Assembly (NCBI RefSeq): GCF_014042015.1
Contig: NZ_CP059493.1
Location: 2,418,001-2,482,000 of the forward strand
DNA: 64,000 nucleotides
Direction of reading: 5' to 3'
Source: Actinotalea sp. JY-7876
Lineage (GTDB): Bacteria; Actinomycetota; Actinomycetes; Actinomycetales; Cellulomonadaceae
Position numbers and translations under genes: made by a program. The notes beneath the pieces are model-generated. The model worked only from the letters and a program-made list of their open reading frames with translations. It had not been told where the DNA came from and searched no databases. Positions 1-8,407 of this stretch are shown here, piece after piece (the first letter of the stretch is position 1; every line of letters begins with the position of its first letter).

Positions 1-1176
1 GAACCGCTCCCGGACGACCCGGAGGAGATCGCGGCGTGGAAGCTGGCCCGGCTGGACCTGCCGGGGGTCGAGCTCGGCGCCTCGATGCACGTGCGCCTGC
101 TCCTGGTGCGCGACCTGGATGACGCGATCGCCTTCCGTCGGCACGTGGACTTCCGGGTGGAGAGGTTCAACGAGCAGGCGGTGGTGCGCCACCAGGCGCA
201 GTGGGAGCGGCACCTGCGCGCCCTGGACGCCAAGGCGCGGGGCACCTGGCGCGGCGGCCGCCTGCCGCAGCGCCCGCCGGAGCACGTCGAGCTGCGCGAG
301 CACCCGGAGCAGGTGAAGGCCCGCACCGAGCAGCTGTTCGCCCAGCAGCTGGGCGCGGTGCTGGCCATTGCCCACTCCCGCGGCGCCCTGGTGGGACCCA
401 ACCCGTGGGACGGGTTCGCCCACGACCCGTCCCGGACCAAGGGGTACCGGGTCCCACGGCTGCTGCTGATCAACGAGCGGGTCGTGCCGGCGATCGGGCT
501 GGTCGCCGAGCTCGCCGAGGCGATCGCCGCCACCGGACCGGCCGACCCGGTCCGAGGGTGCCGCACCGGTGCCCGGTTCAGGGCCCTGGTGGTGGCCAGC
601 ACCAGTGCCTTGCGTCCCTCCGAGCTGTTCGGCCTGGGGCCCGGGGACTACCTGCGCGGGGAGGAGCCTCGGCTGCGGGTTTACCGTTCGCTGACCCACG
701 TGCCGGCGGCCCTGAACGACGGCAGCGGGACGTTCGTGAGCGAGGGGCCCAAGGGGCGCCAGGCCGGCGGCGTGCGGGAGGTCCCGATCCCCCGGGCGGT
801 GGCCGACGCCCTGGACGAGCACATCGCCGCCGGGTACGCGAGCAAGCACACGCTGTTCACCGGCCACGACGGCGGCCCGGTGAACTTCGGGAACATCACC
901 GCCACCCACTGGCGCCCGGCGGTGTCCGCGGTGTTCGGCCAGTCCAGCGTCCGCCAGCTGCGCGAGCTGGAGTTCCGGTGGCTGCGCAAGGCCGCCCTCA
1001 CCTGGATGCTGCGGGCCGGGCTGCACCCGACCAAAGTGGCCGAGATCGCCGGACACTCCGTGAACGTGCTGACCACCCACTACGCCGGCGTCGTGCACAG
1101 CCACAGCCAGCGGCACCTCTTCACGACCTGGGACGACGCCTGGGCGTGGGCGGTGCAGGAGACCGAGCTCGTCTGA
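1..1176 (+). CDS. Tyrosine recombinase (phage-type integrase), 5' end outside window
   Basis: The frame is open from base 1, so the start lies upstream; the first internal ATG is at 85. The C-terminal part carries tyrosine-recombinase landmarks: the first catalytic Arg in TSALRPSEL, a box-II-like WLRKAALTWMLRAG in which the usual HxxR His is replaced by Arg, a GHS motif (EIAGHS) and the nucleophile Tyr in TTHYAG near the end. Such enzymes integrate and excise mobile elements at att sites, often tRNA genes. The gene lies at the left end of an accessory block whose right end is a tRNA-Arg fragment at 23382-23430, so it may be the island integrase. A weak hairpin (1348-1366) follows. The altered box II leaves activity uncertain. 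Confidence 0.8.
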   Translation, partial: EPLPDDPEEIAAWKLARLDLPGVELGASMHVRLLLVRDLDDAIAFRRHVDFRVERFNEQAVVRHQAQWERHLRALDAKARGTWRGGRLPQRPPEHVELREHPEQVKARTEQLFAQQLGAVLAIAHSRGALVGPNPWDGFAHDPSRTKGYRVPRLLLINERVVPAIGLVAELAEAIAATGPADPVRGCRTGARFRALVVASTSALRPSELFGLGPGDYLRGEEPRLRVYRSLTHVPAALNDGSGTFVSEGPKGRQAGGVREVPIPRAVADALDEHIAAGYASKHTLFTGHDGGPVNFGNITATHWRPAVSAVFGQSSVRQLRELEFRWLRKAALTWMLRAGLHPTKVAEIAGHSVNVLTTHYAGVVHSHSQRHLFTTWDDAWAWAVQETELV

Positions 1177-1431
1177 CCCCCGCGTCCGGGCCGCGGCAGC
1201 GACCCCCCGCATCGGCGGCGCATCTGCCCAGGTTGCGTCTCGCGGTGACACAACGAGGCGGCCTACCGTCGATCACACCGCCGCCGACGCCGCCGACTGA
1301 CCGGCCGACAGCGGCCAGACACCCCGAGCGGCCGGCGAACTCTAAACGGCGCAAAGGCGCTGCGCCGGTCAGTGGAGCGTGCCCGGTAGGGCCAGGCGTC
1401 CACCCGCACGACGCACGGACGGAGGGACGCG

Positions 1432-1791
1432 ATGGAGCTCACCGAGATCCGCGCGAGCACCACCGGGCGCTGGCTCATCAGGACCATCGCCGGGGCCGTC
1501 CACCTGCTGGACGTCCCGCCGGACGGACGCGCTCGCTGGGCCACAGCCACCGCCCCGGAAACGGCCAGCGGCGCCCCCGCACGGCCGGTCGTTCATGAGC
1601 TGATCGCCTGGGCCAGCTACGACGTCCTGACCGGGGTCCGCGAGGGGATCAGCCTCGGTGAGAGCCTGCTGTTCATTACCGAGCCCCTCACCCCGGACGG
1701 CACCGCCACCGCCGCGATCTCCGCACCCGTGCTGTCCATCAGCCCGCTGCCGCCGCAGGCAGATCTCGTCGGCGCGCGGCCCACGGCGTAG
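1432..1791 (+). CDS. Small hypothetical protein, paralogue A of a local three-member family
   Basis: 119 residues, ATG start with a GGAGGG Shine-Dalgarno just upstream. No named domain is recognised. The core (TGRWLIRTIAGAVHLLDV) aligns by eye with the next gene (GTYLVRTLTAAYVVDLD), and both end in a similar strand (ISAPVLSISPL versus RQTTAVQAIERV). A third, broken copy lies at 3134-3675. The pattern suggests a small beta-rich cytoplasmic protein family amplified in tandem. It is followed 9 bp later by paralogue B and is probably co-transcribed. Function unknown. Confidence 0.6.
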   Translation: MELTEIRASTTGRWLIRTIAGAVHLLDVPPDGRARWATATAPETASGAPARPVVHELIAWASYDVLTGVREGISLGESLLFITEPLTPDGTATAAISAPVLSISPLPPQADLVGARPTA

Positions 1792-1800
1792 GAGTCGGCT

Positions 1801-2097
1801 GTGGAGTCCCTCGGTCCAGGCGCGCAGGGCACCTACCTGGTGCGGACCCTTACCGCGGCCTACGTCGTGGACCTGGACGCGGCGACGCTCGAGCGGCACC
1901 CCGCAGTGTCCGCGCCACTGCAGTTCCCCGCGCCGGCGGACCTGCGACGTGACCACGAGCCAGTCACGCTCGCCGCCGTCCTGGACTGCCGGATCGGCGC
2001 GTCGATGACCGTGCTGATCGTGCTCGGCGACCCCGCCACCGCGCCCCTGACCGTGCGGCAGACCACTGCGGTCCAGGCCATCGAACGGGTCGGCTGA
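1801..2097 (+). CDS. Small hypothetical protein, paralogue B of the local family
   Basis: 98 residues with a GTG start preceded by AGGAG. It shows the fullest form of the local family: a G-x-YLVRT strand, VVDLDAATLERHP, a central LRRDHEPVTL, a GASM turn and a terminal VRQTTAVQAIERVG. No function can be assigned. Its TGA overlaps the ATG of the next gene by one base (TGATG), indicating translational coupling in an operon with both neighbours. Confidence 0.6.
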   Translation: MESLGPGAQGTYLVRTLTAAYVVDLDAATLERHPAVSAPLQFPAPADLRRDHEPVTLAAVLDCRIGASMTVLIVLGDPATAPLTVRQTTAVQAIERVG

Positions 2098-3137
2098 TGA
2101 GACCCCGACGAGACAGACGAACGCGACGGGACGCGGGCCGAGAGCGCGGCCTGCCGGACCCGCTGGGCTCAGGAGACCTCAGCGACCGCTCCGCGGAGCC
2201 GGCCAAGCCGTTCGGGGCGCGCTCGCGCCGGTGGCTGACCGCCGCCGTCCGGCGGGTGGCGACCGACGGGGATCGACGGGGCAAGGGCCCCTCGCCCACT
2301 CTTGTGGAGTCGATCCACCGCAGCGACCAGGAGGCCCGCCGCAGCGCGTGGGAACGGTGGGAGAACAGCGGCGGGCCGGAGAAGCTGCGTTGCGCGGCGG
2401 CGGGCTGCCCGGTCGAGTGTGCCGCCGCTGGCCAGGACGATCCTGCCGAGGTGGCTCGGCCGCTCGACTCGCTCAGCCCGACGTCGGTGACGTTGTCCCT
2501 GCGCACGTACCTCCTGGCCGTGGCGCTGTGGGGTGCCCGGGCGCACAGCGCGCTGCTGTACCTGGGGGCCGGCGGTACCTTCCCCGACACCTACGAGGCC
2601 TACCGCGACGTCGCTCTCGCCTCGGACCTGATCGACCAGCGGTGGCACCTCACTCCGGCCGGTTGGGACACGGTGCGCCGCTCACCCCGCCGGCCAACCC
2701 GGCGGGATCGGAACCGACCGGACCGGCGCACGTCGGTCAACGACAGCAACACATCGACCGACCAGGAGGCGAACCCGATGAGCACGCCACCCGGTCCGCA
2801 GCAGCGGATCCTGACGCGACTGGGCCGCACCAGGCTCGGACGGCGCCGGCGCACGAGCACCGGGCGCGACTTGGCCACCGCTCTGGACCGGCTCGAGGAG
2901 CGGCGCGGGCCGATGGACCACCCGCGCCTGACGCTGCGGACCTACCTGCACACCGTCGGCGCCTGGCGACACGACGCCCACCGCCTCCTGCTCCACCTCG
3001 TCATGGCCGACTCCGAGGAGCTCGAGTGGTACCGCCACGTCTGCGACCGCTCCGGACTCATCCGCGAGAACGACGACTTCGAGGTCCGGCTGACCACCGC
3101 CGGGTTCGCCGTCCTGGCCGCGCTGGAGCCGGCATGA
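2097..3137 (+). CDS. Hypothetical protein with a duplicated domain, possibly two genes read as one
   Basis: 346 residues. The two halves contain the same unit: TLSLRTYLLAVALWG...AHSALLYL...YEAYRDV...DLI...LTPAG at about residues 130-195, and LTLRTYLHTVGAW...AHRLLLHL...WYRHV...GLI...LTTAG at about 280-345. They are joined by an Arg-rich linker. An in-frame ATG at 2778 with a strong AGGAGG upstream could start an independent 119-residue copy, so the locus may be a fusion of two tandem genes or may make two products. The unit is helical and unrecognised. The N-terminal 60 residues are Arg-rich and low-complexity, so the upstream start is less certain. Confidence 0.5.
   Translation: MRPRRDRRTRRDAGRERGLPDPLGSGDLSDRSAEPAKPFGARSRRWLTAAVRRVATDGDRRGKGPSPTLVESIHRSDQEARRSAWERWENSGGPEKLRCAAAGCPVECAAAGQDDPAEVARPLDSLSPTSVTLSLRTYLLAVALWGARAHSALLYLGAGGTFPDTYEAYRDVALASDLIDQRWHLTPAGWDTVRRSPRRPTRRDRNRPDRRTSVNDSNTSTDQEANPMSTPPGPQQRILTRLGRTRLGRRRRTSTGRDLATALDRLEERRGPMDHPRLTLRTYLHTVGAWRHDAHRLLLHLVMADSEELEWYRHVCDRSGLIRENDDFEVRLTTAGFAVLAALEPA
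2764..2769 (+). promoter_or_regulatory. Internal Shine-Dalgarno (AGGAGG) for an in-frame internal start
   Basis: A perfect AGGAGG lies 8 nt before the in-frame ATG at 2778, inside the long frame 2097-3137 and exactly at the junction between its two repeated domains. This supports separate translation of the second domain as a 119-residue protein. Confidence 0.55.
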
Positions 3138-3675
3138 GCGCCGCCCCCGCGGACGAAGGCCCGGTGGGCGCACCCGACCGTCACAGGAGCCGGTCCGGGG
3201 CAAGCGCCGCCGCGCGGCGCGCCGAGGTCGTCCCCGGGGTCCGATCCGGCTGGCCACGGTCCGGGCCGACGGCGCCTCGGCCTTGGGGACGGTGGCCGGT
3301 GGGCGGTCCGGTCCACGTCGCCGACGGTGTACTACCTCGACCTGGACGCCGGCAGGCTGCTGCGGGCTCCGGGCCCCGGCTCTGCGACCGGACCGTCCGA
3401 CGGCCTGTGGGTCCACCTGGTCAGCATCGAGTCCGCCGACGCAGGGCGTCGTGCAGGTCGACCGAAGGCACCTGTACACGCTGGACCCGATCCAGGAGGC
3501 CCGGGTGACCTCATCTGGTGAATCCAACGCGCCGTCACCGCGATCGAGGCGGTCGGACCCTGGGAGCCTGGGAGCTCGTGACCTCAGGGCCGCACACCGG
3601 GCTTCAAGCGCCTCCGCGCCGGGGCTGACCTCACCCTCGCCTCCGTCCGCCGCGCGGCGGCTTTCGCGGACTTGA
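3134..3675 (+). pseudogene. Third family member (paralogue C), broken by frameshifts
   Basis: An ATG at 3134 overlaps the stop of the preceding gene (ATGA), but homology to paralogues A and B appears only after shifting frame: GGRWAVRSTSPTVYYLDLDA followed by GRLLRAPGPG and LWVHLVSIES in one frame (about 3288-3440), then VVQVDRRHLYTLDPIQEARV in another. No start codon exists in the middle frame before 3324. At least two frameshifts, or sequencing errors, are needed to explain this, so I treat it as a decayed gene. The conserved order of landmarks (strand, DLDA, terminal strand) makes kinship with A and B credible. Confidence 0.5.
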
Positions 3676-4017
3676 GGGCGGTGGCGGGCTCCGCCGTGCC
3701 GCAGCTGTGAGGAGCCCTACCGAAGAGGACCAAACGTGCAGTCATCAACACACCGCGCGGCCGCCGAGGGGCGTGATCTTCCCCGGAGTCCCCGATGGGG
3801 CACCTCGGGACTCCTTTGATTGGCTGACTGAGGGCCGCCCTACCCAGAGAAATGACCCGCACGTACCTCGAGCGCTCGAAGGCACCGCGCCGGTGACCGG
3901 GCATGACTGGATCCACACGTGCCTGGCATTGAGGTCGCCGCATTAGAGCGTCCGACCGGTGATCCGTTCAGGCGAGGCGACGAGCGGTGAACCCTGTCCT
4001 GGGCCCATCCCCTGCGG
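3676..4017. other. Intergenic stretch with one terminator-like hairpin
   Basis: No convincing coding sequence on either strand. The only structure I see is the hairpin with a T-rich tail at 3785-3821, listed separately. The region separates the small-paralogue cluster from the DUF4760-like gene. Confidence 0.5.
3785..3821 (+). terminator. Rho-independent-like terminator
   Basis: Inverted repeat GGAGTCCC / GGGACTCC, extendable with a one-base bulge, around a GC-rich loop and followed on the plus strand by CTTTGATT. A T-tract of this kind is uncommon in such GC-rich DNA. It probably ends the rightward small-paralogue operon. Confidence 0.55.
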
Positions 4018-4704
4018 TTGGATGTCACCGTGCGCAGTCCAAGGGAATGGTCTAACCGAGCGTGGGTCGTCGTGGCGCTGTGCGTCGTCTTGGCGCTCAT
4101 CGTCGCGAACCGCGTGGAGATCCCGTCGATCGACGACGGAAAAATCGAGGTCGGTGCCCGGCTGGCGGCGATGGTGGGCGCCGTCATCGCGCTGGCCTCC
4201 CTGGTCACCGCCGCCACATCGACGCTCGCGAGCTGGAGGCGGAACAAGCGGGAGTCGACGATTGACGCTTGGGCGGCCTGGTCAGAAAGCACAGCCGATG
4301 CCCGCAAAATGATCACCCTGCACCTGGGAAGGAAGCAGGTCTCAGCACAGCAGGCCGCGGCGCTCCTTCAAAAGGGCATGGCGCTCACCGATCAGTCGGG
4401 GCAGCCACTCACGGCCGACACGCGGCTCGAACTGAAGCACAGCGTCACGCTGGTGCTCAACGGGCTGGAGCGCCTGGCGAACGGAGTCGCTGTCGGCGTT
4501 TACGACTTGGGCACACTTGCGAGGCTTGGCGGTACAACTATCGTGCGCAGCCATGAGCGATTCGACCCCTACATCGACATTCTGCGCCGCACCGAGGTCA
4601 AGGAACTGCGCCAAGAGCGCGCGTACGTAGCTCTTGACGGCTTGGCAAGAGAACTTCGCCGACGCCGCGACGTGGACACGGAGCGCCTCAATCACCTCAA
4701 GTGA
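4018..4704 (+). CDS. DUF4760-like membrane protein
   Basis: 228 residues from a TTG start (a GTG four codons later is an alternative; neither has a clear ribosome site). Two hydrophobic segments (about residues 17-35 and 47-68) are followed by a basic turn and a cytoplasmic helical domain. The segment VLNGLERLANGVAVGVYDL with a later PYIDILRR matches my recollection of the DUF4760 family, which has N-terminal transmembrane helices and a conserved mid-domain of unknown function. It sits alone among accessory genes on the island. Its role is unknown; membrane proteins of this plan on islands are sometimes defence effectors, but nothing here shows that. Confidence 0.6.
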   Translation: MDVTVRSPREWSNRAWVVVALCVVLALIVANRVEIPSIDDGKIEVGARLAAMVGAVIALASLVTAATSTLASWRRNKRESTIDAWAAWSESTADARKMITLHLGRKQVSAQQAAALLQKGMALTDQSGQPLTADTRLELKHSVTLVLNGLERLANGVAVGVYDLGTLARLGGTTIVRSHERFDPYIDILRRTEVKELRQERAYVALDGLARELRRRRDVDTERLNHLK

Positions 4705-4713
4705 GGAGGCAGG

Positions 4714-4950
4714 CTACTCCTCGTCTTCGTCCTCGAACGTGGTCATGACTCGGCGCCCTTCGTTGACGGTCACCAGGGCATGGTACGCCCCTCGCGTCTC
4801 TGTGGCGCTGTAGCTCCACGTGCGTTGCTGCGAGTGCCGCACGCATCGCATAAGCCGGTTCGCCGCCTGGTCACGCCGACCGGCCTCCCCACGACGACGC
4901 AGCGTCCAGGTCCGGGCGGCCGCGGCGATCGATGGCGAACCGAGCGTCAT
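4714..4950 (-). CDS. Small conserved-looking protein with acidic tail
   Basis: About 78 residues on the minus strand, convergent with and 9 bp from the gene before it. The C-terminal half (SQQRTWSYSATETRGAYHAL, then VTVNEGRRVMTTFEDEDEE) is compositionally protein-like and ends in an acidic tail, unlike a shadow frame. The start is uncertain: ATG at 4950 is chosen, with ATG at 5118 giving a longer, Arg-rich N-terminus. Function unknown. Confidence 0.4.
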   Translation of the reverse strand: MTLGSPSIAAAARTWTLRRRGEAGRRDQAANRLMRCVRHSQQRTWSYSATETRGAYHALVTVNEGRRVMTTFEDEDEE

Positions 4951-5073
4951 CAAGCTGGAACCCGCATGCACGCGGTCACGGAGTGAGGCCCGATGTTCGG
5001 ACGGCGGTCGGTCCGGGCTTCGGCGGACTGAGAAACGCGCACCCGTTCGACCACGCGCGCCAACCAATCGTCT

Positions 5074-5364
5074 GTGGACATCGGATCTCCGTGGCCGCTG
5101 GGTGGTGTGATCCGTCATGTGGAGAAGACGCCTCACGACGAACCGCCCCGGGCACCGACGCCGGCGCAGCATTGGGGCTCCTGGTGCATGGCGCACGCGG
5201 TGTCCCCGATCGACGCGGACGTGGACGACGTCGCCGATTTCCTCTTGGACCTCAAGCTCACTGGACTGCCCGAACGCGAGATCGTGGTGGCACTCGAGCA
5301 CGCGGCCGAGATGACCGGGACGTGGCGCAGCGCGCAGTTCGCCACCCTGCGCCTGGCACTGTGA
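5074..5364 (+). CDS. Small hypothetical protein, possibly a recombinase N-terminal remnant
   Basis: 96 residues from a GTG. The second half (DADVDDVADFLLDLKLTGLP and following helix) resembles the SAM-like core-binding domain of tyrosine recombinases (a WC-x-H start, an FL-x-x-L helix, then a TI-like helix), but no catalytic domain follows. The first 35 residues are poor in recognisable structure, so the real start may be later. It may be a fragment of a lost integrase or a short unrelated gene. It lies just upstream of the toxin cassette. Confidence 0.3.
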   Translation: MDIGSPWPLGGVIRHVEKTPHDEPPRAPTPAQHWGSWCMAHAVSPIDADVDDVADFLLDLKLTGLPEREIVVALEHAAEMTGTWRSAQFATLRLAL

Positions 5365-5552
5365 AGGACGGCGCCGCCGCCGCCGTGCTCTGCGCTGTTC
5401 AACTCCCGTGAGTACGTGAAGACCCCGGACCGGTCCCCCGCGCCCGCACGAGCGCCCGAGTATTCCGCGGGACCCGGCGGACCAGCATTGTCACGGGTGG
5501 ACCTGATAGGGAACGCTGCCGCAACATGGCCGTGCACGGACGGGGGAACGCA

Positions 5553-5852
5553 TTGAGCCACGGGTTCGAGGTCGACGTCGACGTACTGCGGTCAGCGGCG
5601 CACCGCCTCACTGCACTGTCCGACGCCCTCGCCGGGTCGGGCGCGACCGATCTGCTCGAGGGCCGGAGCGCCTACGACGGGCACCTGGCCAGCGCAGCGA
5701 ACAACTTCGCCGACCGGTACGCGTACGCGATCGAACGCGCCACGGCCGCGCTTGACGAGCACGGGCAGAACCTGATCGCCGCCGCCAACCGGTACGACGA
5801 GACCGACACGACGGTCGACGTGTGCCTGGCCGACCCAGGAGCGCGCAGGTGA
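5553..5852 (+). CDS. WXG100/EspC-like type VII secretion small protein
   Basis: 99 residues starting at TTG with GGGGGAA upstream; an ATG at 5526 would add nine residues, but the TTG gives the family-typical opening (short N-terminus, then GFEVDVDVLRSAAHRL). The protein is an all-helical hairpin ending NRYDETD, like the Y-x-x-x-D tail of ESX/EspC-type substrates. Such small proteins pair with larger type VII effectors as partners. It overlaps the next gene by 4 nt (GTGA), in the order helper-toxin-immunity. No secretion machinery genes are in this window. Confidence 0.65.
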   Translation: MSHGFEVDVDVLRSAAHRLTALSDALAGSGATDLLEGRSAYDGHLASAANNFADRYAYAIERATAALDEHGQNLIAAANRYDETDTTVDVCLADPGARR

Positions 5853-7186
5853 TCGTCGACCTGTCGGCCGCCGCGACCGCACGCGACCTCATCGAAGGGG
5901 ACCCTGAGTCCCTGTTCGCCGACGCGGACAACCTCGAGGCGACCGGGACAGCTCTCGAGGGCCTGGCGGAAGCCGCTGTCGCAACCGACGTGGGGCCGTG
6001 GGACGGCGAAGCGCACGATGCGTACCTCGAGGCGATCCGCGGAACCCGGGCCGACATTTTCAAGGTCGTCGACGCGATGACCGCCGCCGCCTCGGCGCTG
6101 CGCCAGCACGCGTGGGCGCTGAAGTGGGCGCTGCGCCGCGCCCAGACTGCCCTGGACCTGTACCGCTCGGTGCCGCCGAACCTCGACGGTGGCTTCCCGC
6201 CAGAGGAGCACTCGCGCGCCTATTCGATCGTGGACGAGGCCCAGGAAGGCTCATGGTCCTCGACACTCGCCACCGCGCGGACCCTGAACGAGCTTGCCGC
6301 TCAGACCGAGTACCGGCCCACCTTCTGGAACCACGTCGGGTACCACGCCTCCGAGCTGTGGCACGGCGTCGTGGAGTCCGTCGACGGGCTCATCTCCCTG
6401 GTCTGGGACACGTCCCTGCCGCGGCTCATCATCGATCCCTCCGGCTGGGGCACCAGCGCCAGCGCCTACCTTTCGCTGCCCGGGCGGATCGCGGCCGACC
6501 CGGCCCAGTTCGGCAAGGACCTCATCGGGTACGACACCCTGATGACCAGCCCAGCCCGGTGGGCGGGGAACCTGGTGCCGGACCTCATCGCCGGCCTTGC
6601 CTCCGGTGGCACAGCTGCCGCCGTGACGCGCACCGCCCGTGCGACGTCTGTGGTCGCCCGTACCGCGCGCGACGTCGCCGAGGCGGCCGCCGGTGCCGGC
6701 GCGCGCCGCGCCGACGAGCTCACCGACGCAGCGACACAAGCGACGGGCGCCGCCAGGTACACCGCCGACGAGCTCGCAACCCCGACGCCGGGCGATGGAC
6801 CGGTGACGTTCCGCATCCGGGAGGACATGTCCGCCGAGGAGGTCACCCAGGTCCTGCGGTACGTCGACACCGCCAACGCCGCCCGCCTGGACGGCGCCCT
6901 GTCAGAGACCGGCCGGGTCGGCACCGGCGGGGAACTGCGTGAAGCGGCGAGCGACGCGGCCGCAGCCGAACGCGCTCGAGCGGCCGCCGCCGGCACCCCC
7001 TACCAGGGGCACGTCGGGCACGCCCCCGACACCACCTGGACAGGGCGCCCCGAGGCCTATGAGTGGCACGACCAGTCCCCGCTGGTGAACACCTCACTGG
7101 GCGGCAAGGCGCCGCAGTACCCCGTCGGTCACATCCCCACCGTGTTCGAAGCGGTAATGCCCGACGGATCACACGTGGCACGATGA
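5849..7186 (+). CDS. Polymorphic toxin with WXG-type N-terminus
   Basis: 445 residues. GTG start at 5849 overlaps the previous stop and has AGGAG upstream. The N-terminal 110 residues are helical with WDGEAHDAYLE, a WXG-like turn seen in type VII effectors. The middle (about residues 150-250) has hydrophobic stretches and is followed by an Ala-rich coil. The C-terminal 70 residues (from TPYQGHVGHAPDTTW, with later YPVGHIPTVF) are rich in His, Gly and Trp, like HNH/endonuclease-VII-type toxin tips, but I cannot name the fold. It is followed by an SMI1/KNR4-type immunity gene. Inferred role: contact-dependent inter-bacterial toxin. Confidence 0.65.
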   Translation: MIVDLSAAATARDLIEGDPESLFADADNLEATGTALEGLAEAAVATDVGPWDGEAHDAYLEAIRGTRADIFKVVDAMTAAASALRQHAWALKWALRRAQTALDLYRSVPPNLDGGFPPEEHSRAYSIVDEAQEGSWSSTLATARTLNELAAQTEYRPTFWNHVGYHASELWHGVVESVDGLISLVWDTSLPRLIIDPSGWGTSASAYLSLPGRIAADPAQFGKDLIGYDTLMTSPARWAGNLVPDLIAGLASGGTAAAVTRTARATSVVARTARDVAEAAAGAGARRADELTDAATQATGAARYTADELATPTPGDGPVTFRIREDMSAEEVTQVLRYVDTANAARLDGALSETGRVGTGGELREAASDAAAAERARAAAAGTPYQGHVGHAPDTTWTGRPEAYEWHDQSPLVNTSLGGKAPQYPVGHIPTVFEAVMPDGSHVAR

Positions 7187-7217
7187 CCGCCGTCCCACCC
7201 GCCGGAAGGAGTCACCC

Positions 7218-7763
7218 GTGAGCCAGGCCACCGCTCGACTCTGGGCCGCGAAGATCGGCCAGCTCGCCGAGCTGCGCATGCGCCTCGACACCGTTAGCCC
7301 GCTGTACCCGCTGACGGTCCCCAAGCTCGCCGCGACCCCCGCGGACGTCGCCGCGACCGAGCAGCGCCTCGGCCGGCCGCTGGACGCCCAGCACGCCGAG
7401 CTCCTCACCTTCATCAACGGGTGGGACTCGATGTTCGGCGACATCAGCCTGCTCTCCCTGGACCACCTGGGCCGCTCGGACCTGTGGCGCACCGGGGACA
7501 TGCTTCTCGGCTACCTATACGGCGAGCCGCCGCCGGGGCTGCCGCCACGCGAAGAGCTCGACATCATCGCGGTGTCCCAGTCCCAGGAGGACGTGTTTGC
7601 CGTGTGGCGCGGCGGCCAGCTCACCGACGGCGGGCACCCGGTCATCTGGTTCGCCAGCGAGCTCGTCGAGACTCAGGACAACGTCTATGAGTGGCTCGGC
7701 GCGATCATCCAGTACACCGAACGGCGACTGGACCGGCTGCGCGCCGCTGCCGAACGGCCGTAG
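7218..7763 (+). CDS. SMI1/KNR4 (SUKH) family immunity protein
   Basis: 181 residues, GTG start with GGAAGGAG about 7 nt upstream. It shows the SUKH signature: an acidic A-x-E-x-x-LG opening (DVAATEQRLGRPL), then LLTFINGWDSMFG, and a C-terminal region with WFASELVETQDNVYEWL. SUKH proteins bind and neutralise toxins delivered by contact-dependent or type VII systems. The position 31 bp after the toxin supports a cognate toxin-immunity pair. Confidence 0.75.
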   Translation: MSQATARLWAAKIGQLAELRMRLDTVSPLYPLTVPKLAATPADVAATEQRLGRPLDAQHAELLTFINGWDSMFGDISLLSLDHLGRSDLWRTGDMLLGYLYGEPPPGLPPREELDIIAVSQSQEDVFAVWRGGQLTDGGHPVIWFASELVETQDNVYEWLGAIIQYTERRLDRLRAAAERP

Positions 7764-7963
7764 CGGCGCCTCCCAGGCCGGTGCGGCCTGGCTCCGTCGC
7801 CATCTTTGCGCGCGGGTGTGATGTGTCGGCCGTTCAACAGGGACGCACATGCGCGCCTGTCGCGGACCGCGCCCGGCCCGTCACAGCGACGAGTGCCATC
7901 GGGGCGTCTGCGCCACGCCAGAGGCTCCCGCGTGGGTCTCTACGTAGTCCGGCTCGAACGGGG

Positions 7964-8119
7964 TCACCCCTGCTTCTGGCGCTTCGCGACGAAGTTCTCG
8001 ACCTGGACGGTGCGGCGGAAGCCCTCGGGGACCTCGCGCCGCTCGAGGCGCGCCGAGGCGCGCCGCGACTTCAGCGCGACCTTGCGCAGCGTCGACGCGG
8101 GCACCACTTTGCGCGCCAT
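7964..8119 (-). CDS. Small basic 51-residue protein
   Basis: 51 residues on the minus strand, ATG at 8119 with GAGGGG about 8 nt upstream. The protein begins MARKVVPASTLRKVALKSRR, continues with more basic residues (LERREVPEGFRR) and ends in a KRQKQG tail. Lys/Arg make up about a third of the chain, like small nucleic-acid-binding proteins. I do not recognise a family. The flanks (7764-7963, 8120-8407) hold nothing else I can support. Confidence 0.45.
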   Translation of the reverse strand: MARKVVPASTLRKVALKSRRASARLERREVPEGFRRTVQVENFVAKRQKQG

Positions 8120-8407
8120 CTGCTCATCCCCTCGCGCTGCCCTCTGTGCGTCCTCAGGCTACCGCCCGGACCTTGCGGCTACCGTGCTGGACGTCCGCGC
8201 GACGCAGTCCTCCATCTGAGCGCCGGCGCGCCGGAGGGATGCCGCGCTTCCCGTGGCGGGTGCTCGACGGTGACGAAAGGGAAGGAACATCAACCGGGGA
8301 GCCGTCACTGGCGGACGGCGCGATCGTGAACCTCGGATTCGCCCGCGCGCACCACGACGGCGGCACCTAACCGCGGGTACCGTCAGAGGACGCGTCGGTG
8401 GGAAGCG

